Below the pieces are notes generated by a model. It was given only the letters and a program-made list of their open reading frames with translations, was not told the origin of the DNA and did not search any database. Made by a program: the position numbers and the translations under genes. A stretch of DNA of 64,000 nucleotides from Cupriavidus sp. 2SB (lineage in GTDB: Bacteria; Pseudomonadota; Gammaproteobacteria; Burkholderiales; Burkholderiaceae): assembly GCF_005503625.1 (NCBI RefSeq), contig NZ_SCMX01000010.1:59581-123580 (forward strand), given 5' to 3'. Positions within the stretch are counted from its first letter, which is position 1. The number at the start of each line of letters is the position of its first letter. Shown one piece after another: positions 37,877-45,243 of this stretch.

Positions 37877-38614
37877 ATGCGACAGATCGTTCTCGACACC
37901 GAAACCACCGGCCTGAACCCAGCCACCGGCGATCGCCTGATCGAAATTGGCTGCGTGGAAATGGTGAACCGCCGCCTGACCGGCCGCCACCTGCACTTCT
38001 ACGTCAACCCGGAGCGCGATGTGCCCGAGGAAGCTGTGGCCATCCACGGCATCACCGCCGCCTTTCTGGCCGACAAGCCGAAGTTCTCGGAAGTCGTTCA
38101 CCAGATTCGCGAATACGTACAGGACGCGGAGCTGATCATTCACAACGCGTCGTTCGACCTGGGTTTCCTGGACATGGAGTTCCAGCGCGAAGGACTACCG
38201 TCGTTCCGCTCGCACGCCGGCAACGTGATCGACACGCTGCGTGAAGCCCGCACCATGTTTCCCGGCAAGCGAAACTCGCTCGACGCCCTCTGCGACCGTC
38301 TCGGCGTCAGCAACGGGCACCGCACGCTGCACGGCGCACTGCTCGATGCCGAAATTCTGGCCGAGGTCTACCTGGCCATGACGCGCGGCCAGAACTCGCT
38401 GGTCATCGATGCGCTGGACACCAGCGCCGCCCAGGGCGAAACCCGCACCACGGCTGACCTGTCCGTCCTTACGCTGCCCGTGCTGCTTGCCAACGAAGCG
38501 GAGGTTTCGGCCCACGCCAGCGTCCTCAAGGACCTCGACAAGGCCAGCGGCGGCAAGACCGTATGGAAGATCGAAATCCCTTCCGAAGTCCCCACCGGCG
38601 CGACGGTTCAGTAA
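37877..38614 (+). CDS. dnaQ: DNA polymerase III epsilon subunit (3'-5' proofreading exonuclease)
   Basis: DnaQ proofreads replication errors within the polymerase III core. The 245-residue protein has the DnaQ exonuclease motifs: ExoI with Asp7 and Glu9 (VLDTETTGL), ExoII (NASFDLGFL) and ExoIII (HGALLDAEILAEVY). The remaining C-terminal part (about 180-245) would bind the alpha subunit. It sits after rnhA and upstream of tRNA-Val; in E. coli dnaQ is also followed by a tRNA gene. Confidence 0.96.
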   Translation: MRQIVLDTETTGLNPATGDRLIEIGCVEMVNRRLTGRHLHFYVNPERDVPEEAVAIHGITAAFLADKPKFSEVVHQIREYVQDAELIIHNASFDLGFLDMEFQREGLPSFRSHAGNVIDTLREARTMFPGKRNSLDALCDRLGVSNGHRTLHGALLDAEILAEVYLAMTRGQNSLVIDALDTSAAQGETRTTADLSVLTLPVLLANEAEVSAHASVLKDLDKASGGKTVWKIEIPSEVPTGATVQ

Positions 38615-38652
38615 GGCCGAGTCAATTTCTCGAAGAAAGTCCAAAAAAGGGC

Positions 38653-38681
38653 TTTACAAGATACAGGCCCATCGGCATAAT
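38653..38681 (+). promoter_or_regulatory. promoter of tRNA-Val
   Basis: TTTACA (38653-38658), a 17-base spacer and CATAAT (38676-38681) match sigma-70 consensus at 5 of 6 bases each. Transcription would start about 45 bases before the mature tRNA. Confidence 0.7.
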
Positions 38682-38731
38682 CTCGTTTCTCCGCTGCACG
38701 ACACCAGCAACAACGGTGACGAAGCAGAAAG

Positions 38732-38806
38732 GGGTGGTTAGCTCAGCGGTAGAGCACTGCCTTCACACGGCAGGGGTCACAGGTTCAATCCCTGTACCAC
38801 CCACCA
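38732..38806 (+). tRNA. tRNA-Val (anticodon CAC)
   Basis: The 75-base gene folds into a full cloverleaf: acceptor stem GGGTGGT with ACCACCC, D arm with AGCTCAGCGGTAGAGC, anticodon arm CTGCC-TTCACAC-GGCAG giving anticodon CAC (reads GUG, valine), T arm with GGTTCAATCCC, discriminator A and an encoded CCA at 38804-38806. No second copy of its 3' end was noticed nearby, so no integrated element using it as attachment site is demonstrated. Confidence 0.96.
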
Positions 38807-38840
38807 GAATATCTGGTGAGCAACGCCTTACGTTGCCGAG

Positions 38841-38880
38841 AACCCGGAAGCTGACGAGCTCTCCGGGTTTTTTGTTTTTT
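38841..38880 (+). terminator. terminator of tRNA-Val
   Basis: AACCCGGA (38841-38848) and TCCGGGTT (38862-38869) form an 8-bp stem, with AGCT/AGCT able to pair inside, followed by a long T-rich run to 38880. It lies 34 bases after the tRNA. Confidence 0.9.
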
Positions 38881-38986
38881 GGGCGGATCGCATGAGACAT
38901 CCGCCTCATACCTTTCCCTGACCTCCAGGAACCGCGTCGTCGATTTACGATCTCAATCCACGCGCTCTCCAACCCGAGGTTTTCCC

Positions 38987-39445
38987 TTGCTTCCGCTTCA
39001 CCACGACCCCGCTTTCTACGAACTGCTTGCCGGCAGCTATCAACGCCTGCTTGGCAAACGGCTAGTGCCTCACCCTCTTCCGACCAACGAAGCTGCGGCG
39101 TGGCTTTACGAAGAGGCACCGTTCGCGATCCTCGCTCACAACACTGCGCCGGACCCGGTCTTTGTCTATGGCAACAAGGCGGCGCAGCGTCGCTTTGGCT
39201 ACGACTGGGACGAGATCACGCGTCTGCCTTCGCGACTATCCGCCGAGGCGCCCAATCGCGAGGAACGGCAGCGCTTTCTTGAGCGTGTGCAACGGCTTGG
39301 TTATGAAGCAGGCTATCAAGGCGTGCGGATCACCAAGGACGGCAGCCGCTTCATGATCGAGGAGGCAACGCTGTGGCAGATGATCGATACCGATGGGGTG
39401 CTACACGGGCAGGCCGTGATCATTCCGCGGACTCGGGATCTGTGA
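38987..39445 (+). CDS. MEKHLA (PAS-like) domain protein
   Basis: The function is not known; MEKHLA domains are PAS-related sensory folds. From the TTG at 38987 (GAGG 9 bases upstream) the protein has 152 residues: HHDPAFYELLAGSYQRLLGK, then the PAS-like core PFAILAHNTAPDPVFVYGNKAAQRRFGYDWDEI in parts, and the family-typical KDGSRFMIEEATLW. No output domain is present, so it would be a stand-alone sensor or ligand-binding protein. An earlier in-frame ATG at 38879 lies in the tRNA terminator and is unlikely. Its last 45 bases overlap the convergent small gene at 39401. Confidence 0.75.
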   Translation: MLPLHHDPAFYELLAGSYQRLLGKRLVPHPLPTNEAAAWLYEEAPFAILAHNTAPDPVFVYGNKAAQRRFGYDWDEITRLPSRLSAEAPNREERQRFLERVQRLGYEAGYQGVRITKDGSRFMIEEATLWQMIDTDGVLHGQAVIIPRTRDL

Positions 39446-39598
39446 GTTACTGCGAGCGTCGATCTCAGCGAGCTTGCCGCGGATCACGCGCAGTCTGTAC
39501 TCGAAGCTGATTCGCGTGGCACTCCCCTCGGGCCAGTCGTTGATCAGATTCAATACGGCTCGCTCATCCGCGAGCCACCAGATTCGTTCGTCGATCAT
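39401..39598 (-). CDS. small hypothetical protein, partner of the nucleotidyltransferase-like gene
   Basis: I do not recognise this 65-residue protein (MIDERIWWLADERAVLNLIN...). It is charged, mostly helical in appearance, without a signal or membrane segment. The ATG at 39598 has AAAGGA 8 bases upstream; an ATG at 39607 overlaps that ribosome site. It begins 12 bases after the stop of the upstream DUF6932-type gene, so the two are very likely one transcript. Its 3' end overlaps the MEKHLA gene on the other strand by 45 bases. Confidence 0.6.
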   Translation of the reverse strand: MIDERIWWLADERAVLNLINDWPEGSATRISFEYRLRVIRGKLAEIDARSNSQIPSPRNDHGLPV

Positions 39599-39610
39599 TG
39601 CAGTCATCCT

Positions 39611-40204
39611 TTAGTGGTCAGGGAAGCGGGCTTGAAGGGCTGACTTGTGCAGGTGTGTCTCGACCTCTCTCAATTCGGCCAATGAAGCGCGGTCGAATTC
39701 CGCATCGAGGTCCAACTGCACGTACCCCTTCCATTGCCGATCACGGCGATGCGACCACATGCTGTACCAATACGTGGTCGCCTTTACCAAGGCGCGTTCG
39801 TTGCGGGATTGCACCCAATAGTTGTCCACGGCGAAACTGGATTTCAGTCGTTCAAGGTCTAACAAGTTGGGAGGTATCTGTTGCGGGTCGCCAGATTCGT
39901 GGCTCAAAACAAACGTCACCACATCGAGATCTCTTGGCCCTCGGCCATAGCGCGCCTCGACGTCTTCCACAAAGCTTCCGTCCACCCACTGAAAACCCGC
40001 GGTAATACCGGCCTCGTGTATCGACTGCCTGAACTCAAGCAGCCCCCGCAGAATTGTGCAACGCGCTGGCGTGGTTGCAAACCGGCGTACAAACGAGAGA
40101 AGCGACACCTCGTACGGCGACCGATCCGCACTTGCAGCGTTGCCATCATTCACAGGCGGAAGCACCAGCATGTCATTCCATGCCGGTATCTGGACGAAGT
40201 TCAT
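39611..40204 (-). CDS. DUF6932-type nucleotidyltransferase-like protein
   Basis: The 197-residue protein resembles the DUF6932 family. It begins MNFVQIPAWNDMLVLPPV, continues with RSPYEVSLLSFVRRFATTPAR and has GFQWVDGSFVEDVEARYG followed by GPRDLDVVTF. This gives a Gly-Ser, 14 residues, Asp-x-Asp pattern, like the metal-binding motif of polymerase-beta-type nucleotidyltransferases. The C-terminal half has YWYSMWSHRRDRQWKGYVQLDL. The fold is inferred from this motif; activity and substrate are unknown. With the small downstream gene it forms a two-gene cassette beside tRNA-Val in DNA that looks less GC-rich than its surroundings. Confidence 0.7.
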   Translation of the reverse strand: MNFVQIPAWNDMLVLPPVNDGNAASADRSPYEVSLLSFVRRFATTPARCTILRGLLEFRQSIHEAGITAGFQWVDGSFVEDVEARYGRGPRDLDVVTFVLSHESGDPQQIPPNLLDLERLKSSFAVDNYWVQSRNERALVKATTYWYSMWSHRRDRQWKGYVQLDLDAEFDRASLAELREVETHLHKSALQARFPDH

Positions 40205-40264
40205 TCATTGACCCTGAGTTACCGGCGCTAGCCATCCATATCGGGCGGCGGCGCCGTGTTTTTT

Positions 40265-40287
40265 TCGATGCATCAATGCTGCATCGA
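40265..40287. other. stem-loop upstream of the nucleotidyltransferase cassette
   Basis: TCGATGCA and TGCATCGA are perfect 8-base complements around 7 bases, preceded by a T run on the plus strand. For the leftward cassette it sits 60 bases before the start codon, so it may be an operator dyad; it is not placed as a terminator for any rightward gene. Confidence 0.4.
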
Positions 40288-40350
40288 ACACACCACAGGG
40301 GCCAAGTAAACTTGTGTGTCCAACTGCCATATTTCTGTGGCAGCTGTGCC

Positions 40351-40377
40351 AAAGCGTCCCGCATTGCACGGGACGCC
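40351..40377 (-). terminator. terminator of the rhodanese operon
   Basis: GCGTCCCG (40354-40361) and CGGGACGC (40369-40376) form a perfect 8-bp stem with a 7-base loop, followed by TTT on the minus strand, 26 bases after the rhodanese stop. A second dyad (CTGCCA/TGGCAG, 40323-40342) lies just beyond. Confidence 0.7.
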
Positions 40378-40402
40378 TTCATTCATTGCATCACGTTCGG
40401 CG

Positions 40403-42004
40403 TCAGACCACTTCGAAGAAGTGCGTCTTGTCCCGATCAAGCTGGGCGATCAATCCGAATTCCCAGTCGAGGTACGCCTGCATGGCGGCCGCTGCGTTAT
40501 CCGTGCCTTCGTACGGACGGCGGTAGCGGTCTGTGCGGGGAACGGAGAGGTTGGTTTCACCCTGCTCCACCGGATAGCCCGCGTCGGCCCACGCTGCGGT
40601 GCCGCCTTCAAGTACGAAGACTTCTGACGATGTGAGTCGTTGCAGGTCGATGGCAGCGAAGCGCGCGAGCAGGCTGGAGCCGCATGTCAGCACATAGCAT
40701 CGTGCGGGCGGAATCGCCTGCAGTGCCTGCTTCAGCTGGGCGCGGATGGCGAACCATGCGCCGGGGATATGGCGCTTCACGTAATTGGCGCTAGCCGTGA
40801 CATCGATCACGGCCACGTCGCCTTCGCGGAGCCAGCCGGCCAGCGTGGCGGGGGCGATGGTTGCGACCTCGGGTGCAGCCGGACGCTGGGCGGCAGGTAC
40901 ACCGCGCTCGCTGCGTCGCGCATCATCGACCGGCTCCACGACATAGACTTCCCAGCCCATCTGCGCGAGCCACGATGCGCTCATGTCTGCGCGCACACCA
41001 TCATCATCGGCCAGCACAATACGTGCGCCGCGCACGGGTGCCTGGTGATCGGTTTCCTGCACGAGCTGGCCGCCCGGTGCGCTGGTGAAGCCTGGCAGGT
41101 GGCCGTCTGCATATTCCTCGGGTGTCCGCACATCAAAGCGATAGACGGTGCGCTCCGGTGAATCCAGCGATGACAGTGCATCGAATGCGATGCGTCGCAC
41201 GCCAGCACGGCTGGCAATCGCGCGTGCACCTTCGCGTGCCTGTGCGCGGTTCGCGGGATCGATCTCCACGGGTGCGCGGCGGCTGGCGCCATGCGAGAGC
41301 TTCTGTCCCGCCAGCTTCCAGCCGATAGTGCCGTTGCGCAGCGCAGCCACCGGATTCGGAATGCCCGCGTTGACCAGCGATTGCGTACCGATGATGCTGC
41401 GCGTGCGGCCTGCGCAGTTCACCACCACCTTGGTCTTTGGGTCCGGTGCGAGTTCGCGGATGCGCAGCACCAGTTCCGCGCCCGGCACGCTTGTGGATGT
41501 GGGAATGTTCATCGTCTGGTACTCGTCGAAGCGTCGCGCATCGACGATCACCACGTCAGCCTTGCTGTCGATCAGCGCCTGCACTTCCTGCGCGGACAGC
41601 GATGGCGTATGGCGCCTGGCCTCCACCAGTTCCCCGAACGACTTGCTGGGCACGTTCACGTCACGGAATACTTCGCCGCCCGCGGCAATCCATGCAGCCA
41701 ACCCACCATCGAGCAGGGACACATCCGTGTAGCCGAGTTCGCGCAGCTTCAACGCCGCATGCGGTGCGAGATCCTCGCCATCACGCTCGCCGTAGATCAC
41801 GATGCGGGTGTCGCGGCGCGGAATACGTGTCCAGGCTTCCAATTCAATCTTCGACAGCGGGAAGTTCGCAGCCCAGAGCGGATGCTCCTGGGCGAACGGG
41901 TCTTCCTCGCGCACGTCGATCAGCGCGATCTCGGTGCGGTCGAGCAATGCCTGACGCACCGCGAGGCTGGTCGTGGTCGGAAACGTTTGGGTAGTGGCAG
42001 TCAT
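40403..42004 (-). CDS. four-domain rhodanese-like sulfurtransferase
   Basis: Rhodaneses move sulfane sulfur via a cysteine persulfide. The 533-residue protein has four rhodanese repeats (about 10-115, 130-235, 255-355 and 390-500). Domains 2 and 4 keep the active-site loop: Cys197 in NCAGRTRS and Cys441 in LTCGSSLL. Domains 1 (YGERDGED) and 3 (ADDDGVRAD) have lost it, so an inactive-active pair appears twice. Its ATG overlaps the stop of the cysteine-dioxygenase-like gene by 4 bases. Context suggests it handles reduced sulfur released from an organosulfur compound. Confidence 0.9.
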   Translation of the reverse strand: MTATTQTFPTTTSLAVRQALLDRTEIALIDVREEDPFAQEHPLWAANFPLSKIELEAWTRIPRRDTRIVIYGERDGEDLAPHAALKLRELGYTDVSLLDGGLAAWIAAGGEVFRDVNVPSKSFGELVEARRHTPSLSAQEVQALIDSKADVVIVDARRFDEYQTMNIPTSTSVPGAELVLRIRELAPDPKTKVVVNCAGRTRSIIGTQSLVNAGIPNPVAALRNGTIGWKLAGQKLSHGASRRAPVEIDPANRAQAREGARAIASRAGVRRIAFDALSSLDSPERTVYRFDVRTPEEYADGHLPGFTSAPGGQLVQETDHQAPVRGARIVLADDDGVRADMSASWLAQMGWEVYVVEPVDDARRSERGVPAAQRPAAPEVATIAPATLAGWLREGDVAVIDVTASANYVKRHIPGAWFAIRAQLKQALQAIPPARCYVLTCGSSLLARFAAIDLQRLTSSEVFVLEGGTAAWADAGYPVEQGETNLSVPRTDRYRRPYEGTDNAAAAMQAYLDWEFGLIAQLDRDKTHFFEVV

Positions 42005-42627
42005 GACGCGATGGGGTCCTTGGAGCGGTCCCACGGATTGGGCAGGGTGGAGTTGGAATAACCGGAGATGAAGTGCTTGGTGCCGCCCGATTCCGGATAG
42101 ACATGGCGGCGCACCGCGCCGATGTTGGCGCCGTACACATGGATGCTGATCGATACGCGGTCGTCGAACGCGTTGTGGACGCGATGGATGTCACCTACGG
42201 TTGGCGATACCGCTTCCACGTGACCGGGCTCCAGCCGAACGGCGTCGCCATGCGGACGTGGCACGCCCTCGGCATCGATTGCGTACGGCTGCGAATACTC
42301 GGCGCCGCGCAGCATGCCGATCAGGCCCCATACCGTGTGATCGTGGATTGGCGTGCGCTGCCCCGGTCCCCAGACAAAGCTGACAATCGAGAATCGCTCA
42401 GCCGAATCGCAGTGCAGCAGCACCTGCTGGTAATACTCGGGATGGGGTTGTGCGTAGGCATCGGGCAGCCAGTCGTCGCGGGCCACCAGGCGCGCGAGCA
42501 GTTGGCCGCCTTCGTCGAGGATGCGCGCCTCGTCGGGCTGCTGGTCGAGCAGCGCCGACAAGCCGGTAATGAAGTCGCGCAGCGGCGTCAGTGTCGATGT
42601 CTGCGCAGTGAGCAATGTCTCAGCCAT
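42001..42627 (-). CDS. cysteine dioxygenase-like cupin protein
   Basis: Cysteine dioxygenases use Fe(II) and O2 to turn thiols into sulfinates. The 208-residue cupin shows the metal motif in PIHDHTVWGLIGMLRG and a third histidine in HRVHNAFDDRVSISIHVYG. GGAG lies about 7 bases before the ATG at 42627; the frame extends to 42684 without a better start. It is coupled to the rhodanese gene and lies 90 bases after the flavoprotein gene. Other thiols such as 3-mercaptopropionate are possible substrates. Confidence 0.87.
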   Translation of the reverse strand: MAETLLTAQTSTLTPLRDFITGLSALLDQQPDEARILDEGGQLLARLVARDDWLPDAYAQPHPEYYQQVLLHCDSAERFSIVSFVWGPGQRTPIHDHTVWGLIGMLRGAEYSQPYAIDAEGVPRPHGDAVRLEPGHVEAVSPTVGDIHRVHNAFDDRVSISIHVYGANIGAVRRHVYPESGGTKHFISGYSNSTLPNPWDRSKDPIAS

Positions 42628-42717
42628 GTCTTGTCTCCGGAGCACGTTCGCCATCTGTGGACGAATCGCCCACAACCTTAGCACGAAGGCGCGCCCGTTG
42701 TTGCCTTGCGGATGTCC

Positions 42718-43926
42718 TCACAAGCCCAGCGCCGTGCGGCCGGCGGCGGTCAGGATGGCGTCGTTCTGCGGGGTATGGATGCGACTGCAGAGCACATCGC
42801 GATAGTGCCGCTCCAGCGGATTGTTGCGGCTCAGGCCATGATTGCCCGAGAGTTGCAGCGCCAGTTCCAGCACCCGGATCGCATTCGATGTCACGGTGAA
42901 CTTGAGCAGGCCACCGTCGCTGACCGAGGGCGGTGTGCCGTCATCGGTACGCGTCGCAGCATCGTCGAGCAACACCGCGTTGGCGCGCAGCAGCGCGGCC
43001 ATCTCGCCAATCGATTCCTGCACGCGCGGCAGCGTGGCCAGCGGTTTGCCGACGCTGCCCGGTGCGCGTTCCTGCACGAACTGGCGAATCCAGTCGAAGC
43101 CTGCGCGTGCCACGGCGTCGTAGAGGCTGCCGAGCAACGTCACCATCCATGCCTGCTGGTCAGTATTTGCGTCGATATCGGCCTGGCTCGCCCCTGCTGG
43201 TGCCCACGCCTCCGGCGCGCGGATATCCACGGCGTTCTCGAACGGAATCCATACGTCTTCGAGCACCGTCTCGTGGCTGCCCGAGGCACGCAAGCCAAGA
43301 TGGTTCCAGCTTTCGATCACGCGAATACCGGGCGTCTCGGCGTCGGGCTTCGGCACAAGAAACATGCCAATGCGTGGCTCCGGTTCGTGCGTACGCGCCC
43401 ATACGGCCAGCCAGCGCAGCGCCGGAATGCCGGTGGTGTAGAGCTTGTGGCCGCTCAGTCGCCAGCGATCGCCCACGCGCGTGGCAACGGTGCCCGGCAA
43501 TCCACCGCGCGACGGCGATCCCAGTTCGGGTTCTACCCGCAGCGAGTTGATCAGCGCGCCCTCCTCCACGGCGCTGCGCAGCACTTGCTGGCGCACGGCT
43601 TCCGGCCAGCGCGAATCGGCACGGCCGATGGAGCGGTGCTGCAGGTAAGTCATCGTCAGGACCAGCGCCGTGGCGGGGTCGCCGCCAGCTACGGCGGCGA
43701 TGATGCGTCGCGCCTCGGCCAGTCCCGCACCAGCGCCGCCATGGGCCAGCGGCACGGTATGGGCGATCAGGCCATATTGGTGCAGCAGCGCAAAGTTGTC
43801 GTGCGGAAAGCTGCCATCGGCATCGTGGGCCGAAGCAGTGGAGGCAAAGCGAGCGGCCAGTTCGGCCAGCACATCGTCCAGCCGCGCGGCGGGCGTCGGC
43901 AGGCGGTGCAGGGATGACGCAGACAT
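42718..43926 (-). CDS. acyl-CoA-dehydrogenase-like flavoprotein of the DszC/SfnB type
   Basis: The 402-residue protein has the acyl-CoA dehydrogenase fold (DNFALLHQYGLIAHTVPLAHGGAG; SGHKLYTTGIPALRWLAVWART; NHLGLRASGSHETVLEDV) but lies in an organosulfur locus. Members of this subgroup act as reduced-flavin-dependent monooxygenases on sulfur compounds (DszC, SfnC) rather than as beta-oxidation enzymes. No catalytic glutamate context for acyl-CoA oxidation was recognised. It is divergent from the LLM monooxygenase across 182 bases. The specific substrate is unknown. Confidence 0.78.
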   Translation of the reverse strand: MSASSLHRLPTPAARLDDVLAELAARFASTASAHDADGSFPHDNFALLHQYGLIAHTVPLAHGGAGAGLAEARRIIAAVAGGDPATALVLTMTYLQHRSIGRADSRWPEAVRQQVLRSAVEEGALINSLRVEPELGSPSRGGLPGTVATRVGDRWRLSGHKLYTTGIPALRWLAVWARTHEPEPRIGMFLVPKPDAETPGIRVIESWNHLGLRASGSHETVLEDVWIPFENAVDIRAPEAWAPAGASQADIDANTDQQAWMVTLLGSLYDAVARAGFDWIRQFVQERAPGSVGKPLATLPRVQESIGEMAALLRANAVLLDDAATRTDDGTPPSVSDGGLLKFTVTSNAIRVLELALQLSGNHGLSRNNPLERHYRDVLCSRIHTPQNDAILTAAGRTALGL

Positions 43927-44023
43927 GGAGTTCCTTGGGGGAGCAGATCAATCGCCACATAGCGTACCGCCGCCCCTCGCCCCGGAAAACGACGCATATC
44001 GCATATCGAGCGACGGTTTTTAT

Positions 44024-44049
44024 CGAATAAGGACCGGCGTTTTTATTCG
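44024..44049. promoter_or_regulatory. inverted and direct repeats in the organosulfur divergent promoter
   Basis: CGAATAA (44024-44030) and TTATTCG (44043-44049) are perfect complements 12 bases apart. TTTTTAT occurs beside each arm (44017-44023 and 44040-44046), and GCATATC is repeated in tandem at 43994-44007. Such dyads between divergent operons are typical targets for a LysR-type or similar regulator, but no such gene lies inside the locus. Confidence 0.45.
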
Positions 44050-44108
44050 TTCGGGCGCACGGCCCGCAGGCGTACGTTCTTCCCATTTCACGCACCAGGA
44101 GAAAGGGC

Positions 44109-45200
44109 ATGAGCGTCGACTTCATCGGGATGATCCAAAGCCAGAAGCAATCCGAGATCCATTCGCCCACCGGGCCCGTGGTCGATCGGGATTACGTGCG
44201 TGCCTTTGCGCAGGCACACGAGCAGGCCGGCTTCGATCGCGTGCTGGTGCCGCACCACTCCACCGGCCCATCGGCCACGTTGACGATTGCGTACGCCGCC
44301 GCTGTCACCGAGCGCATCCACTTCATGCTGGCCCATCGGCCCGGCTTCACATCGCCCACGCTGGCTGCACGGCAGATCGCCACGCTCGATCAGTTCAGCG
44401 GTGGCCGGCTCGGCGTGCACTTCATCTCGGGTGGTTCGGACGACGAGCAGAAACGCGATGGTGACTATCTCGATCACGATCAGCGGTATGCACGCACTGA
44501 CGAGTATCTCGGCATCCTGCGTCGCATCTGGACCGAGCCGCAGCCGTTCGATCACGCGGGCGAGTTCTACCGATTCGAGCGCGGGTTCTCTGAAGTGAAG
44601 CCCGCTCAGCGTCCGCACGTGCCGATCTATTTTGGTGGCGCCTCGGAAGCTGCACTGCAGGTGGCTGGCAAACATGCCGATGTCTACGCGCTGTGGGGCG
44701 AATCGCTCGACCAGGTGCGCGATCTCACGACACGCGTGCGTGCCGAAGCCGCGAAGCATGGCCGCGAGGTGCGCTTCTCGGTGTCGTTCCGTCCAGTGCT
44801 CGCCGAGACCGAGGACAAGGCATGGCAGCGCGCCGACAGCATCCTCGAACGCACGCGAGCGCTGCGTGTGCAGGCCGGATACAGCCGAGGAGGTCCGCAA
44901 CAAAGCGAAGGTGCACGCCGGCTTCTCGCGGCGGCAGAACAAGGCGACCGCGTCGATCAACGCTTGTGGACGGCCATCGCGCGTGAGACCGGCGGACGTT
45001 CGAATTCCACGGGTCTCGTTGGCACGCCCGAGCAGGTAGCCGATGCGCTGCTGGCTTACTACGACCTGGGCGTCACCACATTCCTGATTCGCGGTTTCGA
45101 TCCGCTCGAAGACGCCATCGACTATGGCCGCGAACTCATTCCGCGTGTGCGCGAACTGGTGGCCCAGCGCGATGCGGCATCGAACAAGCGCGCCGCCTGA
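44109..45200 (+). CDS. LLM-class FMNH2-dependent alkanesulfonate monooxygenase-like protein
   Basis: SsuD-type enzymes cleave a C-S bond with reduced flavin and O2, releasing sulfite and an aldehyde. The 363-residue TIM-barrel protein shows DRVLVPHHSTGPSATLTIAYAA, MLAHRPGFTSPTLAARQIATLDQFSGGRLGVHFISGG (in parts) and YFGGASEAALQVAGKHADVYALWGE, all typical of the SsuD group. AGGAG lies 9 bases before the ATG. It heads the rightward half of the locus, 43 bases before the transporter genes. The substrate is likely a sulfonate or sulfone; the exact one is not evident. Confidence 0.88.
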   Translation: MSVDFIGMIQSQKQSEIHSPTGPVVDRDYVRAFAQAHEQAGFDRVLVPHHSTGPSATLTIAYAAAVTERIHFMLAHRPGFTSPTLAARQIATLDQFSGGRLGVHFISGGSDDEQKRDGDYLDHDQRYARTDEYLGILRRIWTEPQPFDHAGEFYRFERGFSEVKPAQRPHVPIYFGGASEAALQVAGKHADVYALWGESLDQVRDLTTRVRAEAAKHGREVRFSVSFRPVLAETEDKAWQRADSILERTRALRVQAGYSRGGPQQSEGARRLLAAAEQGDRVDQRLWTAIARETGGRSNSTGLVGTPEQVADALLAYYDLGVTTFLIRGFDPLEDAIDYGRELIPRVRELVAQRDAASNKRAA

Positions 45201-45243
45201 TCACATCCAACATCACCCACAACAAAACGGGGAGCGGGAAATC

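Noticed and set aside
38732..40300. An integrated island using tRNA-Val as attachment site
   Set aside because: No integrase and no duplicate of the tRNA 3' end were seen downstream; only an accessory gene patch is supported.
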